Shown here piece after piece: positions 18,951-31,600 of a stretch of 64,000 nt of DNA. The number at the start of each line of letters is the position of its first letter. The stretch's first letter is position 1. Source of the DNA: Bostrychus sinensis (Eukaryota; Chordata; Actinopteri; Gobiiformes; Eleotridae); contig CM036248.1 of assembly GCA_020698575.1 (NCBI GenBank), forward strand, positions 19,229,729 through 19,293,728, in the 5' to 3' direction. A program made the translations under genes and the position numbers. A model generated the notes under the pieces. That model was given only the letters and a program-made list of their open reading frames with translations, ran no database searches and had not been told where the DNA came from.

Positions 18951-21849
18951 AGATTTAGAAAATTAACATTTGTACTTCAAACAAGTAATAAATAGCTTGA
19001 ATAAAAGTATTTAATTTCCATGTGCCGAAAAATCTTGCCTACAATCACATACAAAGTGGTAAGGGACCAAAATCAGCCTGTACTGTGAGATTTATGGGAC
19101 CTCTAAGAAGGGAATGTACCAGAGGTGATGAAGGGATGAGGACACTTAAAATCCCATTACGCTCTGATCAAAAGTCACTCAAATGTATTCAGGGAAACAC
19201 AGTGGGATCCTTTGAAGGCTGACCTGAAATCTACAGAGGAAGTATTGGGGGGTAACAATGGTGCAATGTTGAGTACCACATATTTCTTTTCATTAATCCA
19301 TAAATATTGCAGTTGAATCATATGAATAATTTTCTCCCTAATGGATATTGCATGCTGAGAAAGGATTTCCAGCCTGAGTTTTTAAAAATTTAGCATGTGA
19401 AATGATGCGTCGCTATGTGACAAAGTGATTTTTCGGGGCAAGAAGAGAGTAGCACAAATGCATGAGAAAGGTTTGGGTAAAAAAAAAAAGTGCTTTAGAG
19501 GAAAAAGGAGAAGGCAGTAGTCAGTGTGCCACTCCACACTGTGTTTGATAGTTTTATACTTTACATTTAGCATTTGCTGATTGTTGTATTTTGTCGGATA
19601 GCTAAGAAGAATTTTTCATAATAGTGCTGTTATGTCTTTGATTTAAAATTAATACATAAAATACAGAGCATATGGTTGTTGTGTGAAAATTTCCCATCTG
19701 TTGCCATCAAGTATTCCTTGTATTTTATTCCCTTCATCAGTACAGTGAGCTGCCTTATGACAGATTGGAAGTACAGCTTGTTATTACAGTACATGGGAAT
19801 ATGTGATACTCTCCATAATGCATGCAGCCTCTTTCATAACTCAGTGATGGTTTGAAGGATGAGTTTTATCATAATAAACCATCTTTTCCAGCCATCAATA
19901 TTAATGAATTAACTTTCTGTAGTAGACACAAAGTTTTGGCCTTTAGTGATGCTGCCTGCATCACCATGCAGGGCATATATGTGTGCATTATCTACATCAA
20001 AATCAAGCTTAAAGCTTTAATGAACATAGGGAGAGAAAGCACTGTGCAAAAGAGAGGCAAATTTGCTGGAGGCATTGTGGAATTGTTTTAGTGAAGCGTA
20101 GCGGACAAGAAGCAGGAACCTGGGACAAGAACAATCGCTGAAGGCACTCATATTTTCACATGCGAATGTAACATCCACCACTGCAATTATACATACCTCT
20201 GAGTGAGGACATAGCTACAATCCACAAAGCAAATTTGCACGCTTTGAAAGAGCCCCAGCTCGCCTGCAGAGTTGGCAGCTCAGGTGGCGGCCATGGTTAA
20301 TTTCACCATTTGGGAAAACTTGTAAGCTTTAGCTTTGATGGTCAGCAGCTACTTTCCCATCACCAGATGCAGGGCAGTTGTCCTTGGATAAAGTCTCCTA
20401 ATCTTATTTTAATTGCTTTACCCCCTTGCACAAAAACAAACCTTTATTAAAAACACAAGTGCAAAAAGAATACACTATGGATTCAGAAAATTGTCCAAGA
20501 GCAACAGCAAAGTTTGACCCCCGCCTACACACAACCTATTTTGAAATCACATTGCCCCCTGATTTACCTCCACACAGCAGACAGCGCTGGTCCGCACCAG
20601 GGCTGGAGTTGCTAGGCAACTGAAGACACTTGCTGCAGACTGAAGTGATTCTTTGATTCAAGGAAAGATCTTATATAATACCTTGCCTTGCAGGAAAGAC
20701 TTTTATATAATTACATTAAACCCTCAAGTAATTAGAATTGAATTGTAATATTGTGTTAGTTAGCACAACATCATAAATAATAGTTTGAGCTGACTCACTA
20801 TTAAACCCAACTGAAGTTACTTTCTTTCAAGTCAAGAGTGCAGTAGTTGTAGGATGAGTTGTGGTTTAACTGGTCCAGAACAAAGTTGCACAAACCATAA
20901 CAGCAAGTTTTCCTCTTTGTATGTATGTTCTCTCTGTTGGACTGAGAGATCACAAATTGACTTACTTAACGTATACAGTCCATATACTGTGATAATGCAA
21001 TCTGCTGGTGGAATATGCCATGCATAATGAACTACTTAAAATTCAGGCCACCACCCAGCAATAGTAGTAGATCTGGTACTACTTTGATTCATTATTTTTT
21101 CTTGTAAAATTACAATACAGCAACAATTATTTAAAACACAAGCTTCCATGTCTCATCTCATTATTTTCCTTGTTTGAGCAAACCTGAGGATACTGCAGTG
21201 AACCACTCATGTTGTATGCAAAACATTGGACTATTTCAGTAATATGTTAATTGTGGTTCATCTAGTTAACATAATATGTGGGTAGTCTGAGACACCAGTA
21301 ATTACCATTTCCTATATATGCTTCTCCGTGATACTAAGACTCATGGGAAATTACCAGGGTTAAAGGTCGAGAAGTGGGAGCTCCGTGCTGTGGGTGACCT
21401 AGAGAGGCTTTCAGGAAATGAAGGCGAACTGGCTGCAGGGAAATGTGTTGTATGTGCTTAGATTATCTGAAGCACAAGCGGAGGAGCTCATCCATATGTA
21501 TATTCATTATCTAGAGCTGCGTCCCTCTCACTGAATACATCAAGAAGATTCATTATTATTCACCCATCTTTGAGAACAGCAGGTGGGGGAGTGAATTGTG
21601 GGCTGACAGCACCACCTACTGATGGTTTTAAAAACATTACAATGCCAAGCCCAGGACTGACGTAATGTACACTCTAAGGCACTAGGTGTCACTAGATAAC
21701 TATAAGTGGGCTTCATGTCTGTGCCTGAGAGGATGAATGATTTGCAGGTAAATAGTAACTAAATGTCATACTGTGTTTCATCACACTGATGCCTCTTTAT
21801 TTATGTATTTTTTCTCTCCTAAATAAATTTGTGATTGGAGTTGAAATTA
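18951..21849. other. Spacer, nothing recognised
   Basis: About 2.9 kb without a recognised repeat family or supported exon. Short open frames at 19852-20091 and 20426-20623 have no splice-site context or coding bias. The sequence around 21290-21600 is less AT-rich and could be conserved non-coding DNA, which cannot be tested without alignment. Confidence 0.4.
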
Positions 21850-22085
21850 GTCCTTGACGGCTCGACTTAGACTCAGACTTGAACTTGGATTTGTCTCTTC
21901 TTCTAGGGCTCAGACTCAGACTTGGGCTCGTCTCCTCTAAACTCAGACTTAATTCTGACTGGATTCAGATTTGATTCTGACTCGGACTCAACTCACCTCT
22001 CAACTCAAGATGACTCGACCTGGACTCTTAAAAATCGGGGTTCAAGCATAATTTGGACTTGAAAAGGGGAAACTCAAGCACGATA
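21850..22085. repeat. Degenerate GACTCAGACTTG-type tandem repeat
   Basis: Repeated words such as GACTCAGACTTG, ACTTGGGCTCG and GACTCGGACTCAACTC occur at irregular spacing, followed by TTGGACTTGAAAAGG. It matches a teleost repeat built of GAGTCCAAGTC words. A second, inverted-sense copy lies at 43965-44275. Confidence 0.6.
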
Positions 22086-23159
22086 CTGGGCTTGTCACCT
22101 TATATCCTGCTGCTTACCCCATACCTCCTTTTATACACCACTGGTAAACAAAGACTGTATTAAAGACACAAAATGAGATCTTGTCAAGTGCTCCCAGTGA
22201 ACGGTCATGGACTGTGGACCCCCCTTGACAAGGTTGCATCCCGTGACTCCCTTTGGTGAACACAGCCACACTGCTCCTTATCTCTCCTCAGTGGGTGAGC
22301 AGACACGGTGTGAGGGAGGATGAAGATGTTGGAGCCAAAGTTATGTACCAAGAGGAGGGCCTTTGAGGTTACCCCAAGCATTTAGGCTGGCCCAGGGAGG
22401 GAGATGTCTTATTCAAGGCAGGCTGTCAGGTGTTACAGATAACAGTGTGAACAGAGGAGGAAGAGTCTAGATCTTATTATTTATGTTAACAAATACCACT
22501 GGGAGTTATGCAGTGAGCAGCGGCATGTAAAAGACGTGTTGTATTATGTAAACATGTTCTACCTCTATGCCAATCACTTTGGTTTTACCCAGCGGACCTC
22601 ATTACCAAGTTTAATTTATATTCTCCTTCTCCCCTTGTTATACTTTTGTACAACTTGATAAATGGGTCACATAAACCAAGTCATTTTGCCATTTTTCTTA
22701 TTATTATTATTATTAATGCAACAAAGGCAACACAAAGCTAAAAAGGTAGAAAGAAGTCCCACCTGGCACCAGATATTCCACTCTGTAAGTCTGAGTGACA
22801 GGACAAGTTAACTCTATTTTGTAAGAAGACATCTCAATTACCTCAACACTACATCTGAAATATATAAAATCTATACCAAGACGTAACTCTCCCATGAGAG
22901 TTTGCAGCTCTGCAGTGGAAAACAGAGTTTCTTTCTGAGGTTAAAGAAAAGTTATGTGGGGGTAGATGATTGTCAAACTGTGACTGCTTCCACAATCTAT
23001 TCCTTTGTTCATAAAAATACTTATGATTGTTTTAGGTGCTGAACAGATGATATTTCTGCAATTTATGAGAAAGGTTGCATATTGATTGATTCCTTCTCAT
23101 ATTTTTCTAGTTATAGAAAATCTTTCACTCATAACTCAGTAACATAGACTGTTATCATT
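22086..23159. other. Spacer, nothing recognised
   Basis: Contains a short (TTA)n tract at about 22698-22715. A GC-richer part at 22190-22440 has no sustained open frame. No repeat family identified. Confidence 0.4.
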
Positions 23160-23275
23160 CACCTTCATTCATTCTCTTCAGCTTATTCCTGTTATTCCCA
23201 GCAACTATGGGCCTTAGATTGAGTACATCTTGAACAATGGCCAGTTAGTCGTAGAGGTGACACAAACTACTCTGC
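23160..23275 (-). mobile_element. SINE fragment (CATGCATGTCTTTGG family)
   Basis: CATTCATTCTCTTCAGCTTA, CAGCAACTATGGGCCTTAGA and CTTGAACAATGGCCAGTTAG match the 3' end of the SINE seen in longer form at 31285-31600 and 50985-51189. The rest of the element is missing or unrecognisable. Confidence 0.55.
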
Positions 23276-23837
23276 TATTACCTAAAGTCTACATAAAGCC
23301 TCACTTAAAATGTTTAAATGACCTCTTAAATGCGCGACTTTAGTATTTCTAGTGTAAGCAATGTCTCTTTAAACAGCTTCCACTACACACATACTTCTAA
23401 GCACTTACAAGTTTGTACAACAGCCCGTCTGGGGGAATACACTGTGACAGAACAAAACAAAGACACAAAGAGTTTAATAATCTCGTGTTTACATAAAATG
23501 TCCAATGCATGCAACCCAGAAACAAATGTTCTCTGGGTAAAATACCGAAAATGCCTATTGCATTAAAAGAGGCCCTTGTTCAATTTCTGTCAGACCATTT
23601 TCCAAGAAATGTCTGTACCAGTGTAAACAGAGAGAGAAGAGTTGATGTTGTTGGATGTTCAAAATTCTAAACTTTTTAGACACATCTAAATCCAGTCTTA
23701 GGCTCAATGAGTTGCTTAAACACATGACACATTCCCTTTGGCACCTACATATGACCAGAATAATAGTAAGACAGCTTCATCTGCTGTATGTGAACAATGA
23801 TAAATTTGAAGTTTTTAAGTAGAGTTTTGCAGTTGTA
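23276..23837. other. Spacer, nothing recognised
   Basis: AT-rich; a 78-codon open frame at 23330-23566 has no coding bias that I can see and no splice context. Confidence 0.4.
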
Positions 23838-24095
23838 AATACACCAATCAGGCATAAACATTTGACCACTCAAACTGTTGATTTCTATATCATGGCACCT
23901 GTTAGTGGGTGGGATATATTAGGCAGCAAGTAGACATTTTGTCTTAAAAGTTGAAAGAAGCTGGAAAAATGGGTAAGTGGGAGGATTTAAGGGAGTTTGA
24001 CAAGAGCAAAATTGTGATGGCTAGACGATGGGCGGATAATCTTCAAAACGGCAACTCTTGGAGGTTGTTGCCAGTCTGCAGTGGTCAGTTTTAAA
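23838..24095 (+). mobile_element. Tc1-like transposon, 5' remnant
   Basis: The segment begins TACACCAATCAGGCATAAAC, a version of a fish Tc1-like terminus (ACACCGATCAGGCATAACAT). It continues through GTTAGTGGGTGGGATATATT to an ATG at about 23970 whose first residues read MGKWEDLREFDKSKIVMARR, the start of a Tc1-type transposase DNA-binding domain. Homology fades by 24095, before the helix-turn-helix is complete. There is no catalytic domain, so the fragment is inert. Pieces of the same family lie at 30080-30450. Confidence 0.75.
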
Positions 24096-25873
24096 ATTTC
24101 TGTCAAATTAGTCACAATAGGCTATTCACATACAGAATTAGCAGAATAGCATGGTATCTCAGTATAGTTTATGGTTATAATTTAATTTGAGCATTATCCT
24201 GCTGTATTTCTGTGTGTGCCTCTCTGTGTCTTAGTTATAATCTGGACATTTCAGGTCCTATTTTCATTCTGTGCAGCATTTGTTTATTTGGTTCTTTGAA
24301 AGAGCTTTTGGCAGTGCTCGTCTGAATGACTCCAGCAGAGAAACTGGGGCAGGTCAGCATGAGGTCCAGCACAACAAGTCTATGCCTTCTAATAGAGATG
24401 CAGAGGAGTAGGCTACAATTACAAAACTTATAACGCTTTAGCCTGCAGCCTATTGCATGATCTGCTGATAGACAGCCTCCCCTTTCCTCTGAGTACTAGT
24501 AGACCTGTGCCTCATGAATGCATTTCTAAATACATAAACAGTTATTAAATCATTGTATTCAGCCCTGCATCTAAAGGGTGAATGCTCTCTGTTTGAGTAC
24601 ATGATAGATCCAGGCCTCACACTGAGCAGCTCTGATGCACCAAACAGCTGACAGACGGCAGACAACACTGAAAGGTCCTGTTCCTGAAATGGATTGAAAA
24701 TCAGAGATGCTGGCCGTGGTTTGTATTTTAACACACTGCAGCTGACTGGAGATGGAGGAAAGATGGAAGCAGACAGAGGGAGTGCTGTCAGTCAGCTGGA
24801 GAACAGATTGGCCTCAAGGTTACAACTCCTTCATGAGATGGTTTTCTACAGAGGGTAATGGAGCTTGGGGTCTTGTCTCACAAAAAGCAATTTATAGCAG
24901 AGCCAACTGAGGTCTGAGAGATGGAGTCTTGACAAGTGTCAGATATTTTCAGCAACACATTTTGCTGTGTCATGCGACTAGATTGTAATCTGTGGTTGAT
25001 GCATAAGGAGCTTTTTTTCTTTTCAAATTGAGCATACATACACTTAAGTAGCCTGGCAAGCCCCTCCTACCTTATTTTCCTCACTCAGAGGGAAGCATTT
25101 CTCTCAGGTCGTTTTGGAATTGGCCTATCACAGCTGTTTATCTGCAGTGTGTCTTACAAATGTGGAAGCTAACCAAGGTAGCACTGGCTACCGAGCAAAT
25201 TTTAAAACTTTTCTGACCTGATTAACTGCATTTAGTGCTTTTCTTCATTACCTGTTGGTTCTGCAGCTGTCCCCATTTAGAAATAAGTACAGAGCTGCTC
25301 ATAATACGCTGTTTTATGGCAAAACCGGCAAACTGCCATGCTTGTTTGGGATCAGCGGTTGACTGTTTATGTCCCACCCTACGTTTCTCTGTTTGGTTAC
25401 TCTGCCAGTGATTTTTCCACTTGTAGAAACAAAATTTAAGGGAAGGCATACCAGACTAACCTCTTTGTATATAGAAAGAGTTTGTCTGGCATGCCAGGCT
25501 AACACTCAAGAGGAGCTTAGCCACAAGTTGTGTTAAACACTGTTCTTGAAAAACATCACATTGAATCATTTATCACCAGTAGAGTGGCTGCTAAATGACA
25601 ACACATCTCTACTGAACATAATACAAAAGTTAGCTAAAAGGCTTTTGAGTATACACAAGTGAATTACATTTGCTACTAGGGTGGAAGGATGCATAAACAC
25701 ATAATGTGTAAATCTATTTTTAACTCTAAAGCACCAAACCTATACTGTTCACATTTTCCAATTTGCATGTATTAAAATTAATTAACATTTTAGCAGCTCC
25801 CTGTATGTAGTTAGTTTCCCTGTCCTTGGAGATTAGAGGTCCCATTCCTTCTCTCACTGGGTGCCAAAACGTC
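24096..25873. other. Spacer, nothing recognised
   Basis: About 1.8 kb. A 94-codon minus-strand open frame at 24450-24734 and overlapping frames near 25222-25505 lack splice context and biased third positions. No repeat termini seen. Confidence 0.4.
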
Positions 25874-25987
25874 ATCACCACCTCAGCACCAGAACCATCT
25901 CTCTCTCCTCCATCACCACCTCAGCACCAGAACCATCTCTCTCTCCTCCATCACCACCTCAGCACCAGAACCATCTCTCTTTCCTCC
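25874..25987. repeat. 38-bp tandem repeat, three copies
   Basis: Three near-identical 38-base units beginning ATCACCACCTCAGCACCAGA and ending CTCTCTCTCCTCC. The third unit has a single T change near its end. The flanks (TGGGTGCCAAAACGTC before, TCTTTAGCTGCAGAACCACC after) carry further partial words. Confidence 0.95.
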
Positions 25988-28424
25988 ATCTCTTTAGCTG
26001 CAGAACCACCTCATCCTCCACAGTTCCAGCAGCTCATGATCCCCAGCTTCCTCTTCTCAGACGCAACCAGTCTCTAGCCTCACTATATGTCCCTCCCTGC
26101 TGGGGTCTAAGTGCCAAACACTTTCTCACTAGCGCAGCACCGCATGGTAGGGCATCACATGACAGCGGCAAGATAAGTGCACAGTCCTTCACCCAACGGA
26201 AACCAGCTGACATAAATCCTATTATCACTACAAATTCATTTGCGTTTTAATCAGTGAGTTAATCAGTTCATTAGTCACTGGCCACATTTTTCAGAAGCCA
26301 CAGTCACCTGAACAGGGCACAGTGCAGAGTTTCATCTTACGATATAACACAGGGCATTTATTCCTGCACCTCACACACAGGACCTCTCCCCTAATCCTAT
26401 GCAGTTGTAATAATTGACATATTGAATCTATTTCAACTACCATCTGACAGATTTGTTTTTCAGTAAATAAAATATGTCAATGATAAATTGTAACTATAAC
26501 AAAGCAATTTTTCAAGTGGATCCAGCAGCCATGATTTGTGTCTGGTGTAAACAGCTTTGATAAATGCACTCTGCTGTGTTTGTCATCCTTTTGCTCAATC
26601 ATTTTCATGCTTAAATGAAGCAATTTGTTTCTCGGAGTGCAATCTGTTGGAGTTGATTATCCAGGCTGGTGATGTCCACTTTGATAAAAATAGCAAACCA
26701 GTCTAGCCACCCACTTGTAATGCTAATAGAAGTATAGTGGGGCATTGTTTCTTGTTGGACAGACTTTTTTTTTTTTTTCGGAGCGATTGCGAGAAGTGAC
26801 TTGTGCAGAAGAATGTGAGAAAACACAAAGTTTAATTACAGTAATGAATCTTTCTGGAAAGGCAGTGAAAAGTGTGGCATTTGTGTGGTCTCAACAAGAA
26901 CTCATTTTGGCGCGCACCACTGTGGCCATTCATCATCACAGGAACAATACCGTGTGAGGTGGGGAGTATGATAAGGAGCCGGGGCAGAAGGATGGAGCAG
27001 AATGGAGGAGAGAGGGAGGGATAGTGTATAGGTTCTGTCAGAACGAGGAAATCACAGATGTTCACAGTTTAACTTCAGATTTTTATCATAGAAATCACCA
27101 TAACAAGCCCTGCAATAAGCTGTCACTGCAAGCAGAATATGATCCTCAATGAGATTATTTTTATTTGTGTTTTGTAACTTCCATGAAATAAATAAAAGCT
27201 AAACACCAAATTGACTGTTACATTTCACATATTCAAAACCAATATTCTGTTAATTTAATCTAGCTAAACTGGTTTGGATTTCACTGTTTATATCTTGAAG
27301 CTGTTGTAATATATATGCAAATTTTATGACACAGCTCTACAAGGGAATTAAGAAGAGCTACTTTCTCATATGATGTCTATTTGGGCACCAAGTCAGTGCC
27401 TTTGTCCCCGTATTCGGTTACGAAGTCATTGTTCCCTTGACGGATTTTTGCTGACAAATATTTTTGTGCGTATCAGTGTTTAGGAAATGTGGGATATGAC
27501 TGTCACTGTGGTTATGTTTGAGTTCATTTTTCTTTCTCACTGATTTGGCTAATGCTTTATACCAGAGGCTCTTACCAATGCAACCCTCACTATTTATCTG
27601 GGCTTGGGACCAACTACACTCATCTGTGTGGCTGGATTATCTTTGTCAACACAGCAACAGTATAGTAATATACAGATGGACCTTACATCATGGAATACAA
27701 TGGAAAACATAATTTTACTGTGAGAGATTCTCTAATAGAATTTTAAGTGGACTCAGAGGGAGTTTTGTGCTGCCTCTGCAAACTCACTAATTTTTATTAT
27801 TATTGTGTCCCACTAACACTGAATAAAATTTGGAAAAAAAATTGTATTAGTGTGCAAACTGATAAACACGCTTGAATGTTTAAAAATGTGTCATGTACTT
27901 ACTAGATACTAACAAATAGAGCTATAATTTTACTAATGGTTTGACACTTGGTTTGACCTAATACAGTTTGGCTGGTGCACAGATGTGTGAACTGTGCCGT
28001 CATCCTCAACAACACATGCAGCTGTTCCTTTGTGAGTCACTCCTGTGGGCACAACAAAATATAATTACTCTAAACACTCGACGGCTGAGTGGTTTTCCTG
28101 AATTGACAAATCTGCAGGAACTTCGAGTCATTTATTTTACACAAGTAACAAAAGAACACAGAAGAACGCCCTAAACCACTAGCTCTGGGGCAAAATCATC
28201 ACCACATTATTATAGCAACTATTCTTGGAGAAAGGTGTATTAATGTACAAAAATACACAATATTGAATAAAAATCTTAACTAGAAGCATAGACATTTGCC
28301 AAGGCACTGGTCCTTTTTCGCAGTGGTAAAGATATAGCACACAGACCTGGACTCAAAGTTGAAGATCTTCTCATTCAGGGGTAAATGCTTTTTTCCACTG
28401 AGCCACAAATGGTAAAGAATCCAC
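25988..28424. other. Spacer, nothing recognised
   Basis: About 2.4 kb with short poly(T) and poly(A) runs. No repeat family, splice-flanked exon or RNA gene that I can support. Confidence 0.4.
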
Positions 28425-28590
28425 TAAAACTAACCATTTGTTCCTTCAGTCAGGAATACTATTATCGTCTGTATCTCAAAATGGTACAGAATCTCTTAAA
28501 ACACTAACAGATCTAAATGTTGATCTGGATCCACACCAAAAATAATCATTTTGTCTGTGGCCCATTACTGACCTAAAAAAAAAGAAAAAA
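28425..28590 (-). mobile_element. Fragment of the GGATCCAGAT interspersed repeat, antisense
   Basis: GTATCTCAAAATGGTACAGA, TTGATCTGGATCCACACCAA and TGGCCCATTACTGAC are the inverse of words in the copies at 17180-17340 and 41940-42110. The orientation is relative to those copies. Confidence 0.5.
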
Positions 28591-30079
28591 ACTGTGTATT
28601 TATTAAAGCACTCTAACTTAACAGCATGTTTTTCTCCACACCTGCCAAATGCCTGTGCACAGTATGCTATAATACACTGTAGCAAAGCCATGTTCACCGA
28701 GAATGAGTAGGAAATGTCTGAGCTCACTTGTCCATAATTATCCAGTATTTAGATTTTGGAACCACTAGGTGGCAGTGAACTTCTAACATGTGTGCACATG
28801 CAGTATACCAGGAGGCTAGAAAAGCAGAACCACCTACCAGCAATTTACATTTACATGTTTAATAGCACAGGCTGCCTCCTGAAATGAAACTGCTCCAAAG
28901 CTGAGAAAAACGTTTTCCACCCACAGAGTTAGAATTTAAAGTGTCGGCACCTAATATAAAACTATATCTAACATTGGGTTTAAAATACAGTACAAGTCAA
29001 ATATATGTGCTACTAATTTCAGCATAATCAAGATTTAAATTTTTTATTTTTTATTTTTACAGTACAGTAGCATAAAAACATCAGTAAGGAAGTAGAATAT
29101 ACCCTAAATTAAGTCTCACTACAATTTACAAGAACAAATAAGTGATGCCATGCAATAAGTCAAGCCTTTGTGCAAAAAAAAATAAAAAAAAATGGCAGCA
29201 GTGCAAAGACTGTAGCAGCGTGAAAATATGTAAAGATGCATGGAAAAATGTTAATTCAATAAAAGCATATTCACATATTTAAATATTTTTAAATAGAAAA
29301 TAGAAAAATGTCACAAACAATAAAGCTAAGCAATATCTGTGCTTCATTGATGTCAGCTGGCAGTTCATTCTGCTGATAATGTCCCTGTCCTTGATTCTGA
29401 CAGAGGCTATACTTGAATGATAATGTGCTGATGTGCTGTGCTGTGTTTGTGCCTCAGTCTGCCATGAAACGACCACGACAGACTGACGGGAATGAAGCCG
29501 AGCCGTGCCATCCTCTTCCACACCTCCCAATCTGTCCTCTTTAGACATTAATGAAAACAACAGGGCCTTTGCTGAAATGGATGCCCCCCTTTGTCAGCCC
29601 CGTTATTCCTTTTTTTCACCATTTCTGCTCCATATTCCTCTTTCATTTTCTCCTTGACAGAGTGCTTCCAATTCACTGGATTACAAAGAAAAGAAGTCAT
29701 TGGGACTGCGGCAGCTCGGTAGTGTGTGTGAACCGCGAAGCTACATATTTACTGCCTCACTCACTGAAGGCCTATTATGAGACTAGTGATTACTGCGTTG
29801 CACCGCACACAAGAATGGCCTTATAGTGAACATAGTGAAGAACAAAAGCATGCCCTTCTACACTTACTTTGCCAAACTTCATTGGAAAAGCACATTTAAG
29901 TGTGCTATAAAATCATCAATCATCATTCATCATTGGCTGTAAAATTTTTCACCAACAGCTTTAAGACGCTTTCACCACTCAATCTAGTGGTAAAGGTAAG
30001 AAAAGCAGCCATAGTACTGGGAATTTTTTCTTTTCAATTCACCTCAGTCAATATTCCAGGGTAAATTCAGACCTATCAA
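28591..30079. other. Spacer, nothing firmly recognised
   Basis: An open frame on the minus strand at 29279-29560 and a short plus frame after GTTTGTGCCTCAG (29447-29459) overlap the same GC-richer patch. Neither is convincing, and they contradict each other. Confidence 0.35.
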
Positions 30080-30398
30080 ATACACAGACAAAACATAACA
30101 TTATGGCCACATGCATTATTGGTGGTCTTGTTTTGTGTTATGATCGCCTGCCTAATGTCCAGCTCTATATGCAACAAACTACAATGCACTGTGTATTCTG
30201 AACTGGCATTATTTTCTCCAGCAATTTTAGCTGCAGTAGCTCGTCTGTTGGGTTGGACCACACGGGCCAGTTTCCACCACCATCCCTTCCCTGGACCACT
30301 TTTGATAGATTTTTGCCCAGTGCAGACTCAGAACTCTCTACAAGAGCTGCAGCTTTCGAGATGCTCTGACCCAGTCGTCTAGTCTAGGCCTTTGTCAA
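30080..30398 (-). mobile_element. Tc1-like transposon remnant, antisense
   Basis: A TIR-like block TACACAGACAAAACATAACA begins the segment. From about 30143 the minus strand encodes scraps of a Tc1-type transposase N-terminus, including PNRRATAAKIAGE and SEYTVHCSLL. Toward 30384 come GAGATGCTCTGACCCAGTCG and CTAGTCTAGGCCTTTGTCAA, also family words. Part of the DNA-binding domain is deleted near 30197 and the catalytic domain is absent. Confidence 0.75.
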
Positions 30399-30450
30399 AT
30401 GTTGGTTCTGATAGAAAGGTGTCTGAATACACTGCATTGCAGTTTGTTGG
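30399..30450 (+). mobile_element. Tc1-like transposon fragment, sense
   Basis: The plus strand reads GSDRKVSEYT from GGTTCTGATAGAAAGGTGTC, a piece of the same transposase domain in the opposite orientation to 30080-30398. It includes the short block that is deleted from that neighbour. Sequence after 30450 is not recognised. Confidence 0.65.
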
Positions 30451-31284
30451 TAAATGTTTTTGTGTGTTCATCCGACAGCTCACTGATGTCAGGCGTCCAC
30501 TTGCTGCACTCAAAAAGCCAAATGCAGTCTATGTCATCCTTCCTCCACAGCCTGTTCCTTTTGCTTACCAGCTGTGCAGCTTTATAACCACTGTATGCCC
30601 CCTGGAACCAAATGGCCAACACCATAAACACTCTTTCTAGGATCTAGTAGATTTTTCTTTGTATAAATTACCCTGGTTATCTGAGGATATCTGCAAAATC
30701 TTGTGTTGGCATTGATGATAATATTACACTGTGTGTCATGCTTCAATCATTACAATGTGCAAGGGTTGATGTGAAGGACAAAGACAGATGGGTAGACACG
30801 ATCCAGGGGACTATGTCTCTCAGAGGAGGAATAAACAGACCAAATGTGTATTATTATGCCGGAACAGCTCTTAACTCGATCAGTCACAGGAGCAGTCAAG
30901 CCCATCAAAACAAGCATGACAGACCGTAGTGCCGAGGCTGAAGAGTGCATTATCTTTAAATATTTATTGATATGGTTTAGTATAGGAAACAAAAAAAGGA
31001 ATAAAAACACAATACAATAGAAAATAAGTATTCAAATGAAGTTATGCAAAGCAAATTTAATCAGTAATATTGCGTCACATTTTCTTGTGGCCTCCTCTGA
31101 GTGTTATCAAAGGCTGACTCTCTTCCAAAGACATACTACACACGTAGATCCTCCTAGTGACTCTATGCCAATATGAATGGCTGCTAAACTTCAGTGCCTT
31201 CCACAGCCAAGACAATGTTCAAGAATATGACTCTTGGTCAAATATTTGGTATTAAACAGAAAAACATTCCTGGATGTTCTACTG
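30451..31284. other. Spacer, nothing recognised
   Basis: Open frames on both strands at 30395-30640 continue out of the Tc1 fragment but match nothing known to me. The remainder is AT-rich. Confidence 0.4.
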
Positions 31285-31600
31285 CTTATTTGTTAGAAGT
31301 TGCAGGTGGCTGCTGCCTATTCCTGCAACTATGGGCCTGAGGTGGGGTAACACCATGGACAATGGCCACTACAGTCACAGGACTGACAGAGACTTCCACT
31401 GTCATACAACTATTCACTCTGATGTATATTCACTAGAGATTCAGTCACCAGTTCTCCTAACACATACATGTCTTTGGATGGTGGGAGGAAGCTGGTACCC
31501 GGAGAGAACCCATGGTAACATAGTGAGGACATGCAAATTTGTCTGACCCGGGGATTTTACAAACGACCCTGATTGTGGAGAAGAGCTAACTGCTCTACAC
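31285..31600 (-). mobile_element. tRNA-derived SINE (CATGCATGTCTTTGG family), near full length
   Basis: The plus strand shows, in order, CTATTCCTGCAACTATGGGC, TGGACAATGGCCACTACAGT, ACAACTATTCACTCTGATG, ACATACATGTCTTTGGATGG, GGGAGGAAGCTGGTACCCGG and GAGAGAACCCATGGTAACAT, then a decayed head up to about 31600. This is the inverse of a tRNA-headed SINE very common in teleost genomes. In better copies the head carries box A TGGCACAGTGG and box B GGTTCGAATCC; here box B is unreadable. Confidence 0.75.

Noticed and set aside
25826..26250. Open frames across the 38-bp tandem repeat
   Set aside because: The repetitive peptide comes from the tandem repeat, and the downstream part has no coding signature.
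29279..29560. Minus-strand frame with EEDGTARLHSRQSVVVVSW, and plus frame after a CAG
   Set aside because: Contradictory strands, short, and no donor and acceptor pair on either.
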